A stretch of DNA of 64,000 nucleotides from Pararhizobium gei (GTDB lineage: Bacteria > Pseudomonadota > Alphaproteobacteria > Rhizobiales > Rhizobiaceae): the NCBI RefSeq assembly GCF_029223885.1, contig NZ_CP119409.1:3558501-3622500 (forward strand). Direction: 5' to 3'. Under the pieces are notes generated by a model, which worked only from the letters and a program-made list of their open reading frames with translations, was not told where the DNA came from and made no database searches. This document shows, piece by piece, positions 19,365 through 29,760 of this stretch (the stretch's first letter is position 1; each line of letters starts with the position of its first letter). A program made the position numbers and the translations under genes.

Positions 19365-20141
19365 ATGAGCAACCCATTCGGCACGTTTGTCTGGCACGAA
19401 CTGATGACCACCGACACTGCGGCCGCCACGGAGTTCTACACGAACGTTGTCGGCTGGCGGGCCGCCGACAGCGGCATGGTCGGTTTCGACTACACGCTTT
19501 TCTACGCCGGCGAACAGCGCGCTGCCGGCCTGATGAACATGCCGGAAGACGCACCGCCCGGAATGCCGCCCTGCTGGGTGGGCTATATTGGCGTCGAGGA
19601 TATCGACAAGACAGCAACGGACCTTGCCGCGAAGGGCGCAACCATCATAGAGCAACCGCGCGACATTCCCGGTGTCGGCCGTTTCGCAGTCATCGCCGAT
19701 CCGCATGGGGCGGTCTTTTCCCTGTTCTCAACGGATGATGGCGACATGGGCCCGCAGCTTCCACCCGGCAGCAATGGTCAGGTCGGCTGGAACGAGCTGA
19801 TGGCCGGCGATCTCGCCAGCGCCTGGGCCTTTTATTCCTCCGCTTTTGGCTGGACCAGGGACATGGCCGTCGATATGGGCGAGATGGGAGTCTACCAGAC
19901 TTTTGGCGCGAATGGGTCCCCAAGCTTCGGCGGCATGATGACCAAACCAAAGGACATGCCGGCACCGCCCTACTGGGGCTACTATTTCAACGTCGATGCC
20001 ATCGATGCCGCCGTCGAGCGCGTCAAGGCTGGCGGTGGACAGATCCTGATGGGTCCCATGGAAGTTCCCGGCGGCGCATGGATCATCAACGGCATCGACC
20101 CGCAGGGCGCCCATTTCAATCTGGTTTCGATGAAGCGATAG
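19365..20141 (+). CDS. VOC-family protein, two-domain (glyoxalase-like)
   Basis: A 258-residue tandem VOC protein. Domain one (about 5-120) starts FGTFVWHELMTTDTAAATEF and ends GRFAVIADPHGAVFSLF; domain two (about 130-258) starts QVGWNELMAGDLASAWAFY and ends WIINGIDPQGAHFNLV. Each has the HEL/NEL and DP(H/Q)GAxF pattern of this subfamily, similar to Streptomyces hydroxylase-like VOC proteins of unknown role. AGGAGGAAGAGC precedes ATG 19365; the frame is open to 19275, but that would overlap DUF1579. It closes the MarR-controlled operon. Confidence 0.85.
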   Translation: MSNPFGTFVWHELMTTDTAAATEFYTNVVGWRAADSGMVGFDYTLFYAGEQRAAGLMNMPEDAPPGMPPCWVGYIGVEDIDKTATDLAAKGATIIEQPRDIPGVGRFAVIADPHGAVFSLFSTDDGDMGPQLPPGSNGQVGWNELMAGDLASAWAFYSSAFGWTRDMAVDMGEMGVYQTFGANGSPSFGGMMTKPKDMPAPPYWGYYFNVDAIDAAVERVKAGGGQILMGPMEVPGGAWIINGIDPQGAHFNLVSMKR

Positions 20142-20390
20142 ACTTCCAATGAAGAGCGTTCATGCCCCATTCAGGGCGTGGACGCCTCCGCAGGAGCGTT
20201 TGAAAACGACTATCTCACAGCCCAGCACTGCTGATTTTGGGTGCATTCGGAGCCAATGCCGATAATTGCAGCAAAGCCTCTGTCGACACAGCGCGGTTTT
20301 GGCTGATTCAGCCTTGCAATCTCCCTTCGCATTGCACAAAGTCATTTCCAATGATGGCAGAGACCTGTCATCAAAGGGATATAAAGCCGT

Positions 20391-23300
20391 ATGTCGATCA
20401 AAGCCAGCATCTATCACCTGACGCATTATACCTATGACAAACCAGTCCGGCTCGGCCCCCAGATCATCCGCCTGAAGCCCGCCGCGCATTCCAAGACAAA
20501 GGTCATCAGCCACTCTCTGAAGGTAACGCCGGCCAATCACTTCGTGACGCTGCAGCAGGATCCCTACGGCAACTACCTCTCGCGCTACGTCTTCCCCGAT
20601 CCTGTGACAGAACTCAAGATCGAGGTCGATCTCGTCGCCGACATGACGGTCTACAATCCGTTCGACTTCTTCATCGAGGAAGAGGCAGAGACATTCCCGT
20701 TCACCTATCCCGAAGATATCCGGGACGATCTGAAGATCTATATGCAGCCGGAGCCGATGAGCCCGGCGCTCGAAGCCTATATCAAGGGCATCGACCTGAC
20801 GCCGGTGCGCACCATCGATTTTATTGTCGGGCTGAACGCCAAGCTGCAGCAGAAGGTCAACTACGTCATCCGCATGGAACCAGGCGTCCAGACGCCGGAA
20901 GAAACACTCTCGCTGGCGCTCGGTTCCTGCCGCGATTCGAGCTGGCTGCTCGTCGAAATCCTTCGCAATCTCGGGCTCGCTGCCCGCTTCGTCTCCGGCT
21001 ACCTGATCCAGCTTGCACCGGATCTGAAGGCGCTCGACGGTCCGTCCGGTACGGAGGTCGACTTCACCGACTTGCATGCCTGGTGCGAGGTCTATCTGCC
21101 CGGCGCCGGTTGGGTTGGTCTGGATCCGACATCCGGTCTTCTGACAGGCGAAAGCCACATTCCGCTGGCCGCCACCCCGCATTACCGCAACGCCGCGCCA
21201 ATCTCCGGTGGTCTTTACGGCGATGCCAACACCACCTTCGATTTCGCCATGACGGTCAACCGCGTGGCAGAGCACCCGCGCATCACCAAGCCCTTTTCCG
21301 AAGAGAGCTGGCAGGCGCTGAATGCGCTCGGCGAACACGTCGACAGGGTGCTGACGGGCAATGACGTCCGCCTGACCATGGGCGGCGAGCCAACCTTCGT
21401 CTCCATCGACGATTTCGAATCCGAGGAATGGAACACCGGCGCCGTCGGCCCGACCAAGCGCGACAAGGCGGACGAACTGATCCGGCGCCTGCGCGAACGC
21501 TTCGCGCCCGGCGGCTTCCTGCATTACGGCCAGGGCAAGTGGTATCCCGGCGAAAGCCTGCCGCGCTGGACCTTCTCGCTCTACTGGCGCAAGGACGGCA
21601 AGCCGATCTGGCACAATCCGGAGCTGATCGCCGCCGAGGGTCAGGATACCAAGGTCACCGACAAGGACGCAGCTGCGCTTCTGACCGGCATTGCCGCAGA
21701 GCTTGAGATCGAACCGGAAATGATCATCCCGGCCTTCGAGGATCCGGCCGAGTGGATCATCAAGGAAGGCAGCCTGCCCGAAAACGTCGATCCGGAAAAC
21801 TCCAAGCTGGAAAGCCCGGAAGAACGCGCCCGCATCGCCAAGGTTTTCGAACGCGGCCTCACGACACCGACCGGTTACATCCTTCCGGTCCAGGCCTGGA
21901 ATTCCAGGGCGGAGGGACAGAAATGGATCTCCGAGAAATGGCGCACCCGGCGCGGCAAGATCTTCCTGATGCCCGGCGACAGCCCCATCGGCTTCCGCAT
22001 GCCGCTGGGCACGCTGCCTTACGTACCGCCCTCGCAATATCCCTATATCCACGAGGTCGATCCCTCCGTTGAGCGTGACGAGCTGCCTGATTACGGCACG
22101 CCGGCGCGAGCGTTGGCCGAGGCCTCCCGCAAGGCCGTTGCCGAAGAACGGCAGAAGCGCGTCGAACAGGTGCTGGAAGCGGCCAATGCCGATATCCGCG
22201 GCGCGGTGCGCACCGCCATGAGCGTCGAGCCGCGCGATGGACGCCTGTGCGTCTTCATGCCGCCGGTCGAGCGTGTCGAGGATTATCTGGAACTGATCGC
22301 CGCGGCTGAAAAGGCGGCTTCCGATCTCGGTCTGCCGATTCATATCGAAGGCTACTCGCCGCCGCAGGACGAACGCATCAACGTTATGCGCGTGGCGCCG
22401 GATCCCGGCGTCATCGAAGTCAATATCCACCCGGCCTCCAACTGGGCCGATTGCGTCGCCATCACCACCGCGATCTACGAGGAGGCCCGCCTTACCCGTC
22501 TCGGAGCCGACAAGTTCATGATCGATGGCCGCCACACGGGCACCGGCGGTGGCAACCATGTCGTCGTCGGCGGCAACAGCCCCAACAACAGTCCGTTCCT
22601 GCGCCGCCCGGATCTGCTGAAAAGCCTCGTCCTGCATTGGCAGCGCCATCCATCGCTGTCCTACCTCTTCTCCGGCATGTTCATCGGCCCGACCAGCCAG
22701 GCACCGCGCATCGACGAGGCCCGGCACGACAGCCTTTACGAGTTGGAAATCGCCATGGCACAGGTGCCGGTGCCCGGCATGGCGCAAGCGCCGCTGCCCT
22801 GGATGGTCGATCGCCTGTTCCGCAATCTCCTGACCGACGTTACCGGCAATACGCATCGTGCCGAAATCTGCATCGACAAGCTGTTTTCACCGGACGGACC
22901 CACAGGCCGCCTCGGCCTCGTCGAATTCCGCGGTTTCGAAATGCCGCCGAATGCGCGGATGTCGCTCGCCCAGCAGGTTCTGGTGCGCGCGCTCATCGCC
23001 CGGTTCTGGCAAAATCCGGCGGAAGGCAAACTCGTGCGCTGGGGAACGGCACTACACGACCGTTTCATGCTGCCGCATTATGTGTGGCAGGATTTCCTCG
23101 ATGTGCTCAATGATCTCAGAGCCAATGGTTTCAATCTGCGACCCGAATGGTTCGAAGCGCAGCTTGAATTCCGTTTCCCGTTCTGCGGCGAAGTCGAGTA
23201 TGAGGGTGCGAAGCTGGAGATACGTCAGGCGCTCGAGCCGTGGCATGTCATGGGTGAGGAAGGCGCGCCCGGCGGAACCGTGCGCTATGTTGACAGCTCC

Positions 23301-23723
23301 GTCGAGCGCCTGCAGGTCAAGCTCGATACTGCGAATCCGGAACGCTACACCGTCGCCTGCAACGGTCGGCAGGTTCCCCTTACCAAAACCGGCTTCAACG
23401 GTGTCGCTGTTGCCGGTGTCCGCTACAAGGCATGGCAGCCTGTGTCGGGTTTGCATCCCAATCTGCCGGTTAACACACCGCTTACGTTCGACATTTATGA
23501 TACATGGTCGAAACGTTCGATCGGCGGCTGTATCTACCACGTTGCCCATCCGGGCGGACGCAGCTACGACACATTTCCGGTGAACGGCAACGAGGCGGAA
23601 GCCCGGCGTCTGGCGCGCTTCGAGCCCTGGGGTCATACCGCGGGCACGTTTGCGCTAATGCCCGAAATCCCGTCGGCAGAATTTCCCCTGACGCTTGATT
23701 TGCGGCGTCCGGCAGGAGTGTAA
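20391..23723 (+). CDS. Transglutaminase-like protein with DUF2126 domain
   Basis: A 1110-residue cytosolic protein. Residues 1-85 are the bacterial transglutaminase N-terminal domain. Residues about 140-260 are the transglutaminase core with Cys180 (LGSCRDSSW), His229 (DLHAWCEV) and Asp245 (GLDPTSG), a complete papain-like triad. Residues about 300-1100 are DUF2126, a large domain related to carboxylate-amine ligases ([41 protein letters not shown]). It heads a three-gene operon with a permuted ATP-grasp/alpha-E protein and a second transglutaminase. Comparative genomics (Iyer and Aravind) predicts that such operons build or trim a peptide-like product; no product is known. Confidence 0.9.
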   Translation: MSIKASIYHLTHYTYDKPVRLGPQIIRLKPAAHSKTKVISHSLKVTPANHFVTLQQDPYGNYLSRYVFPDPVTELKIEVDLVADMTVYNPFDFFIEEEAETFPFTYPEDIRDDLKIYMQPEPMSPALEAYIKGIDLTPVRTIDFIVGLNAKLQQKVNYVIRMEPGVQTPEETLSLALGSCRDSSWLLVEILRNLGLAARFVSGYLIQLAPDLKALDGPSGTEVDFTDLHAWCEVYLPGAGWVGLDPTSGLLTGESHIPLAATPHYRNAAPISGGLYGDANTTFDFAMTVNRVAEHPRITKPFSEESWQALNALGEHVDRVLTGNDVRLTMGGEPTFVSIDDFESEEWNTGAVGPTKRDKADELIRRLRERFAPGGFLHYGQGKWYPGESLPRWTFSLYWRKDGKPIWHNPELIAAEGQDTKVTDKDAAALLTGIAAELEIEPEMIIPAFEDPAEWIIKEGSLPENVDPENSKLESPEERARIAKVFERGLTTPTGYILPVQAWNSRAEGQKWISEKWRTRRGKIFLMPGDSPIGFRMPLGTLPYVPPSQYPYIHEVDPSVERDELPDYGTPARALAEASRKAVAEERQKRVEQVLEAANADIRGAVRTAMSVEPRDGRLCVFMPPVERVEDYLELIAAAEKAASDLGLPIHIEGYSPPQDERINVMRVAPDPGVIEVNIHPASNWADCVAITTAIYEEARLTRLGADKFMIDGRHTGTGGGNHVVVGGNSPNNSPFLRRPDLLKSLVLHWQRHPSLSYLFSGMFIGPTSQAPRIDEARHDSLYELEIAMAQVPVPGMAQAPLPWMVDRLFRNLLTDVTGNTHRAEICIDKLFSPDGPTGRLGLVEFRGFEMPPNARMSLAQQVLVRALIARFWQNPAEGKLVRWGTALHDRFMLPHYVWQDFLDVLNDLRANGFNLRPEWFEAQLEFRFPFCGEVEYEGAKLEIRQALEPWHVMGEEGAPGGTVRYVDSSVERLQVKLDTANPERYTVACNGRQVPLTKTGFNGVAVAGVRYKAWQPVSGLHPNLPVNTPLTFDIYDTWSKRSIGGCIYHVAHPGGRSYDTFPVNGNEAEARRLARFEPWGHTAGTFALMPEIPSAEFPLTLDLRRPAGV

Positions 23724-23730
23724 AGACGGG

Positions 23731-26145
23731 ATGTCCCAAAAGCAGACGGCGGACGCAAAGCGCAACGAAAGCCGGATCGGCACCGATCCGGTTTTCGGCT
23801 ATCGGGCCCTGCCCGGCATCGCCGATGAAATGCTCGATACCCGGGGAAATGTGAGACCGGTCTGGCAGCATTTCCTTTCCTCCATCGGCCGCATGGATGA
23901 AACCGAGCTTTCCAACCGGTTTGCCCGTGCCGATCGCTACCTGCGCGACGCCGGCGTTTTTTACAGGGCCTATGGCACCAAGGAGAATTCGGAACGCAAC
24001 TGGCCGCTATCGCATGTACCGGTCCTGATCGACGATACCGAGTGGCAGGCTGTTTCCAGGGGCCTTGTCCAGCGCGCCGAACTTCTGGAGCGTATCGCAG
24101 CGGACATATACGGCAGCAATCGATTGGTTGCCGAAGGATTCCTGCCGCCATCGCTGGTCGCGGGCAATCCGGAATTCCTGCGCCCGATGGTCGGCGTGCT
24201 GCCTGCCGATGGCCATTTCCTGCATTTCTGTTCCTTCGAAATCGGCCGCGGGCCGGATGGCAACTGGTGGGTTCTTTCGGATCGCACCGAGGCGCCCTCC
24301 GGAGCCGGTTTCGCGCTGGAGAACCGCGTCGCGACCACCCGCGCCTTCTCCGATCTCTACGCCGAAACCCATGTCCACCGCCTTGCAGGCTTTTTCGGTG
24401 CCTTCCGGGACGAATTGCAATCGCGCAAGAAGCATCCCGATGACCGTATCGCCGTTCTCACCCCGGGCGTTGCCAATGAGACCTATTTCGAACACGCCTA
24501 TATAGCCCGCTATCTCGGTTTCATGCTGCTTGAGGGCGAGGATCTGACCGTTATCGACGGCCGTGTGATGGTGAGGACCGTCGCCGGCCTCAAGCCCGTC
24601 GGCGTGCTCTGGCGCCGTCTGGATGCTTCTTTTGCCGACCCGCTTGAACTCAACCAGAGCTCGCATATCGGCACGCCCGGCATGGTCGAGGCGTTGCGGT
24701 CGGGCTCGGTGTCGATCGTCAATTCGCTTGGCTCCGGCATTCTCGAAACCCGCGCCTTTCTCGCCTTCATGCCGAAGATCTGTCGTCATCTTCTTGGGGA
24801 AGACCAGATTTTGCCGAGCATCGCGACCTGGTGGTGCGGCCAGCAGCCCGAGCGCGATCAAGTGGCGGGCAATATCGAGAAGATGGTGATCGGCCCGGCC
24901 TATTCCACCCGTCCCTTCTTCGACGACAATGGCCGCTCTGTTCTCGGCTCCTCGCTTCGCGCCAATGCCCGGATTTCCGTAACCGATTGGCTACAGAGCG
25001 ATGGTCCGAAGCTCGTCGGCCAGGAAGTCGTCACGCTCTCCACCACGCCCGCCTGGGTCAATGGCAAGCTGACGCCGCGGCCGATGAGCCTGCGCGTCTA
25101 TGTCGCCCGCACCCGCAGCGGCTGGCAGGTCATGCCAGGCGGTTTCGCCCGCATCGGCTCCGGTGCGGACGCTGCGGCAATTGCCATGCAGACCGGCGGG
25201 TCCGCCGCCGATGTCTGGATCGTCAGTCAGAAGCCCGTCGAGCAGATGACGCTCCTGCCGGCCGAAGAAAGCTTCATCCGCATCATGCCCGGCAGTCTGC
25301 CGAGCCGTGCGGCCGACAACCTCTTCTGGCTCGGGCGTTATATCGAAAGGGCGGAGGGTGCGCTGCGCATCCTGCGCGCCTGGCATGGGCGCTTTGCCGA
25401 AACGGCCGATACCGAAATGCCGCTCTTGAAGGATATCACGGACTATCTGGCCGGGCTCGACATCGACACCAAACAGCCGGTGCCTGACAGCCTGATGGCC
25501 AATATCGACAGCGCCCTGTTTTCCGCCAGCAACATTCGCGACCGGTTTTCCGCGGACGGATGGCTGGCGCTGAACGATCTCGCCAAGACCGCCCGCAAGT
25601 TCCAGTCCACCGTACAGGCCGGTGACGACGCCACCCATGCGATGACCATCCTTTTGCGCAAGCTGGCGGGTTTTGCGGGTCTCGTCCACGAAAACATGTA
25701 CCGTTTCACCGGCTGGCGTTTCCTGTCCATCGGTCGTTATCTCGAGCGCGGGCTGCATATGACGCGGCTTCTCAGCCATATGTCCGGCGAGGACGCGCCC
25801 GATGGCGCTTACGACATGCTGCTTGAGATCGGCGACAGTGTGATGACCCACCGCCGCCGCTACAACGTCAATACGGCAGCCCTGACCGTCACCGACCTGC
25901 TGGCGCTCGATCCGCTCAACCCGCGTTCGATCCTTTATCAGTTGAACGAGATCAAGACGGAAGTCGAACAATTGCCGAACGCGTTCTCCAACGGCCAGAT
26001 GTCGCCCTTCTACCGCGAAGCCATGAAACTTCACGCCGGTCTGGCGGTGATGACACCCGAAGCGATGACCCCCGATGTCTACAGTCATCTGGAACAGGAG
26101 CTCGGGCGTTTTTCCGACATCCTCGCACAAACCTATCTCGGATAG
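23731..26145 (+). CDS. Circularly permuted ATP-grasp and alpha-E domain protein
   Basis: An 804-residue fusion. About residues 60-490 are a circularly permuted ATP-grasp ligase (DUF404/DUF407 type) with PDDRIAVLTPGVANETYFEH, VIDGRVMVRTVAG and PSIATWWCGQQPERD segments, the part expected to activate a carboxylate with ATP. From about 520 to the end lies the all-helical alpha-E domain (DUF403), starting SRAADNLFWLGRYIERAEG. The frame is open to 23695, but ATG 23731, seven bases after the previous stop, avoids overlap and follows GCAGGAG. It is tightly packed in the operon with two transglutaminase genes, so an amide-bond-forming role is inferred. Confidence 0.9.
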   Translation: MSQKQTADAKRNESRIGTDPVFGYRALPGIADEMLDTRGNVRPVWQHFLSSIGRMDETELSNRFARADRYLRDAGVFYRAYGTKENSERNWPLSHVPVLIDDTEWQAVSRGLVQRAELLERIAADIYGSNRLVAEGFLPPSLVAGNPEFLRPMVGVLPADGHFLHFCSFEIGRGPDGNWWVLSDRTEAPSGAGFALENRVATTRAFSDLYAETHVHRLAGFFGAFRDELQSRKKHPDDRIAVLTPGVANETYFEHAYIARYLGFMLLEGEDLTVIDGRVMVRTVAGLKPVGVLWRRLDASFADPLELNQSSHIGTPGMVEALRSGSVSIVNSLGSGILETRAFLAFMPKICRHLLGEDQILPSIATWWCGQQPERDQVAGNIEKMVIGPAYSTRPFFDDNGRSVLGSSLRANARISVTDWLQSDGPKLVGQEVVTLSTTPAWVNGKLTPRPMSLRVYVARTRSGWQVMPGGFARIGSGADAAAIAMQTGGSAADVWIVSQKPVEQMTLLPAEESFIRIMPGSLPSRAADNLFWLGRYIERAEGALRILRAWHGRFAETADTEMPLLKDITDYLAGLDIDTKQPVPDSLMANIDSALFSASNIRDRFSADGWLALNDLAKTARKFQSTVQAGDDATHAMTILLRKLAGFAGLVHENMYRFTGWRFLSIGRYLERGLHMTRLLSHMSGEDAPDGAYDMLLEIGDSVMTHRRRYNVNTAALTVTDLLALDPLNPRSILYQLNEIKTEVEQLPNAFSNGQMSPFYREAMKLHAGLAVMTPEAMTPDVYSHLEQELGRFSDILAQTYLG

Positions 26146-26181
26146 GATATGACGAATCGCCTGCGCCGAATATGAGAAGCC

Positions 26182-27060
26182 ATGCTCTACGACATCAATC
26201 TGCGGATTACCTATAGCTACGAGGTTCCGGTTACCGGCGGCCGGCATGTTGTGCGCGTGCTGCCGATCTCGTTGCCGGATCGCCAGCGGTTGATCGCGGG
26301 AACGGTCACCTGCGTGCCGGCACCGGAAGAGCGCATCGACAGCCTGGATTTCTTTGCCAACCCCTCGACGTCGATCCTGTTCCGCAAGGCCCATGAGGAA
26401 CTGGTCATCCGGATGCAGGCACGCATCCAGCTGGAACAACAAGCATTGACCGCCGATTTTTCGCCCGGACTTGCATCTTTTCCAACGGAAATTGCCAATG
26501 TCTGGTCGCTGGACGCCAATTCGCCGCATCACTTCCTAGGGCCCAGTCCGCGGCTTCCGGAGGATCCGGCGATATCGGCCTATGCGCACGACATCGTGGA
26601 GCAGGACATGACGATCCGCCAGATCGCGACAGCGGTCTGCGCCCGGATCCATAAGGATTTCACATATGACCCGAAGGCGACCACCGTCGATACGACACCG
26701 CGTGAGGCCTTCAAGCTGAAACGCGGCGTTTGCCAGGATTTTACGCATGTCATGATCTGCGCTTTGCGCAGCCTCGGCATTCCCGCAGGCTATGTCAGCG
26801 GGTTCCTGCGCACGCTTCCGCCACCCGGCAAGGAGCGCCTGGAGGGCGCGGACGCCATGCACGCCTGGGTACGGTTCTGGTGCGGCGCAGCCTCCGGCTG
26901 GCTGGAACTCGACCCCACGAACAATATTTTTGCAGGTCTCGACCACATCGTCGTCGGCCATGGACGGGACTATAGTGATGTGGCCCCCGTCATCGGCGTT
27001 CTGAAGGGATACGGCTCGCACAAGACGGAACAGGCTGTCGATGTCATTCCGCTGACATGA
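26182..27060 (+). CDS. Transglutaminase-like family protein
   Basis: A 292-residue protein with a transglutaminase N-terminal domain (1-85) and core (about 150-260). The triad is intact: Cys184 in RGVCQDFTH, His227 in DAMHAWV, Asp244 in LELDPTNN. There is no signal peptide, so it works in the cytosol, probably as a peptidase or amide hydrolase rather than a protein cross-linker. It is the last gene of the three-gene operon, 36 bases after the ATP-grasp/alpha-E gene. Both flanking transglutaminases may process the product of the ligase; this is inference. Confidence 0.9.
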   Translation: MLYDINLRITYSYEVPVTGGRHVVRVLPISLPDRQRLIAGTVTCVPAPEERIDSLDFFANPSTSILFRKAHEELVIRMQARIQLEQQALTADFSPGLASFPTEIANVWSLDANSPHHFLGPSPRLPEDPAISAYAHDIVEQDMTIRQIATAVCARIHKDFTYDPKATTVDTTPREAFKLKRGVCQDFTHVMICALRSLGIPAGYVSGFLRTLPPPGKERLEGADAMHAWVRFWCGAASGWLELDPTNNIFAGLDHIVVGHGRDYSDVAPVIGVLKGYGSHKTEQAVDVIPLT

Positions 27061-27189
27061 CCTGACATCATTCTCGCGCGATAGCGCAGGCCGGACACGC
27101 GACCGTCGCTCACAGGCCGCGGCAAGATTGCCCGTTCGGATGGATTAAAAATGCGATTCGCGCGCAGTTCGCTGTCAATTTCCATCTTG

Positions 27190-27242
27190 TTGAAAACGCT
27201 ATTGCAAGCGCTTCGTATCGGTGCATAAATCGTTTGTATACT
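27190..27242 (+). promoter_or_regulatory. Promoter region of the glycogen operon
   Basis: Upstream of glgP the sequence becomes AT-richer. TTGCAA (27202-27207) with CATAAA (27224-27229) at 16 bp, or a downstream TATACT (27237-27242), could be promoter boxes. AAGCGCTT (27206-27213), centred on CG inside GCAAGCGCTTCG, resembles LacI-family sugar-repressor operators. Both are pattern matches only. Confidence 0.35.
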
Positions 27243-27294
27243 CCGTTGGTGTCCGCCTCCGGTCTCCCAAACCGCAAGCAGAGGTTACCCCTTT

Positions 27295-29760
27295 ATGATC
27301 AGCCGTCAGTCCAACGAGAAGATTCCGAATGCTGCCCCACGCGAGTCGAACGCCGAGGTTCTCGCCCAGGAGATCATCGAGCGCCTCACTTATCGTATTG
27401 GCAAGGATCCGAAGGTCGCCAAGCCGCATGACTGGCTGACTGCGGCAATCCTGGTGGTGCGCGACCGCATCACCGACAACTGGATGGAATCGACACGCAA
27501 GACCTATGCCACGGATGCCAAGCGGGTTTACTACCTGTCGCTCGAATTCCTGATCGGCCGCCTGATGCGCGATGCCGTCACAAATATCGGCCTGATGGAT
27601 GAGTTGCGCGAGGCGCTTGCCTCCTTCGGCGTCGATATCGATGTCATCGCGGCTCTCGAGCCGGATGCCGCGCTTGGCAATGGCGGCCTTGGCCGGCTTG
27701 CTGCCTGTTTCATGGAATCGATGGCAACCGTCGACATTCCGGCCTATGGCTACGGCATCCGTTACGTGCACGGCCTCTTCCGCCAGCAGATGGCGGATGG
27801 CTGGCAGGTGGAACTGCCGGAGACATGGCTTGCTCACGGCAATCCCTGGGAATTCGAGCGCCGGGAAAGCTCCTACGAAATCGGCTTCGGCGGCTCGGTC
27901 GAAACGGTCAATGTCGACGAGGAAATCACGCGCTATGTCTGGAAGCCGGCCGAACGCGTCATCGCCACAGCCTGCGACACACCGGTCGTCGGCTGGCGCG
28001 CCAAGCGCGTCAACACGCTGCGCCTGTGGACCGCCCATCCGATCGATCCGATCCTGCTCGACGCTTTCAATGCCGGCGACCATATCGGCGCGCTGAGGGA
28101 GAGCAACAAGGCCGAGAGCCTGGCACGCGTGCTTTATCCCGCAGACGCCACGCCGGCTGGGCAGGAACTGCGCCTGCGGCAGGAGTTCTTCTTCTCCTCC
28201 GCTTCGCTTCAGGACATCCTGCGGCGCCACCTGCAGCAATATCCGGATTTCACGTCGCTGCCGGACAAGGTATCGATCCAGCTCAACGACACGCATCCCG
28301 CTATTTCGGTGGCCGAGCTCGTCCGTCTCCTGACGGACGTTCACGGAATAGACTTTGAGGCAGCCTGGGATATTGCCCGCCACACTTTTTCCTACACGAA
28401 CCACACATTGCTGCCCGAGGCCCTGGAAACCTGGCCTGTGCCGCTGTTCGAGCGCCTTCTGCCAAGACACATGCAGATTGTCTATGCGATCAATGCAAAA
28501 ATTCTGATCGAGGCCCGCAAGCAGTCGGTCCATACCGACCAGGAAGTTCGCAACATCTCGCTGATCGATGAAAGTGGCGACCGCCGGGTACGGATGGGCA
28601 ACCTCGCCTTCGTCGGATCCCATTCGATCAACGGCGTCTCGGCTCTCCATACGGAATTGATGAAGGAAACGGTATTTGCCGACCTGCATCGTCTCTATCC
28701 TGCCCGCATCAACAACAAGACCAACGGCATCACGCCCCGCCGCTGGCTCATGCAGTGCAACCCGGATCTCTTTGGTCTTATCCGCGAAGCGATCGGCGAC
28801 GACTTCATGGACGATGCGGAAGCGTTGCAGGCACTCGATCCATTCGCCGACAAGGCGGATTTCCAGAGCCGCTTCGCGCAAATCAAGCGGTCCAACAAGA
28901 TAAAGCTTGCGCAACTCGTCCAGGGCCGGATGGGCATCAAGCTCGATCCATCTGCCATGTTCGACATCCAGATCAAGCGTATCCACGAGTACAAGCGCCA
29001 GCTTCTAAACATCGTTGAAGCGATCTCGCTGTACGACCAGATCCGCTCGCATCCGGAACTGGACTGGGTGCCGCGCGTCAAGCTTTTCGCCGGCAAGGCG
29101 GCGCCGAGCTATCACAATGCCAAGCTGATCATCAAGCTCGCCAACGACGTTGCCAGGGTGATCAACAATGATCCATCGGTGCGCGGTCTGCTGAAGGTCG
29201 TCTTCATTCCGAACTACAACGTGTCGCTGGCCGAAATCATGGTGCCTGCTGCCGACCTCTCGGAACAGATTTCGACTGCGGGGATGGAAGCCTCTGGAAC
29301 CGGGAACATGAAATTCGCGTTGAACGGTGCGCTGACCATCGGAACACTGGACGGCGCCAATGTTGAGATGCGAGACTGGGTCGGCGAGGAAAACATCAAG
29401 ATTTTTGGAATGACGGCGGACGAAGTCGCAAAGGTACGGGCCGAGGGCCACAATCCCCGGGCGATCATCGAACAATCGCGCGAGCTGTCGCAGGCCTTGC
29501 AGGCGATTGCGTCGGGCGTGTTTTCGCCGGATGACCGCAACCGCTTCACCGGTCTGGTAGATGGCATCTACAATCACGACTGGTTCATGGTTGCAGCCGA
29601 CTTCGATGCCTATTCCAAAGCGCAGAGGGAGGTCGATGCTATCTGGACGGACACGTCGAGCTGGTACTCAAAGACGATCCGCAACACGGCGCGGATGGGT
29701 TGGTTTTCGTCCGACCGTACGATCCGGCAATATGCCGGCGAAATTTGGAGAGCCGGATGA
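27295..29760 (+). CDS. glgP: Glycogen phosphorylase
   Basis: GlgP releases glucose-1-phosphate from the non-reducing ends of glycogen by phosphorolysis with pyridoxal phosphate. The 821 residues show the GT35 signatures ALGNGGLGRLAACFMES, IQLNDTHPAI, FDIQIKRIHEYKRQLLN and EASGTGNMKFALNGALTIG, where Lys673 binds the cofactor. The length is usual. AGAGG precedes ATG 27295. It is the first gene of glgP-glgB-glgC-glgA-pgm, the order known in Agrobacterium, and its stop overlaps the glgB start in ATGA, implying translational coupling. Confidence 0.97.
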   Translation: MISRQSNEKIPNAAPRESNAEVLAQEIIERLTYRIGKDPKVAKPHDWLTAAILVVRDRITDNWMESTRKTYATDAKRVYYLSLEFLIGRLMRDAVTNIGLMDELREALASFGVDIDVIAALEPDAALGNGGLGRLAACFMESMATVDIPAYGYGIRYVHGLFRQQMADGWQVELPETWLAHGNPWEFERRESSYEIGFGGSVETVNVDEEITRYVWKPAERVIATACDTPVVGWRAKRVNTLRLWTAHPIDPILLDAFNAGDHIGALRESNKAESLARVLYPADATPAGQELRLRQEFFFSSASLQDILRRHLQQYPDFTSLPDKVSIQLNDTHPAISVAELVRLLTDVHGIDFEAAWDIARHTFSYTNHTLLPEALETWPVPLFERLLPRHMQIVYAINAKILIEARKQSVHTDQEVRNISLIDESGDRRVRMGNLAFVGSHSINGVSALHTELMKETVFADLHRLYPARINNKTNGITPRRWLMQCNPDLFGLIREAIGDDFMDDAEALQALDPFADKADFQSRFAQIKRSNKIKLAQLVQGRMGIKLDPSAMFDIQIKRIHEYKRQLLNIVEAISLYDQIRSHPELDWVPRVKLFAGKAAPSYHNAKLIIKLANDVARVINNDPSVRGLLKVVFIPNYNVSLAEIMVPAADLSEQISTAGMEASGTGNMKFALNGALTIGTLDGANVEMRDWVGEENIKIFGMTADEVAKVRAEGHNPRAIIEQSRELSQALQAIASGVFSPDDRNRFTGLVDGIYNHDWFMVAADFDAYSKAQREVDAIWTDTSSWYSKTIRNTARMGWFSSDRTIRQYAGEIWRAG

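Noticed and set aside
20160..22856. 898-codon minus-strand frame opposite the DUF2126 gene
   Set aside because: Antisense shadow of a clearly recognised transglutaminase/DUF2126 gene; low-complexity, with no ribosome-binding site.
29700..29756. Upstream in-frame start for glgB
   Set aside because: It lies wholly inside glgP; the ATGA overlap at 29757 is the normal coupled start.
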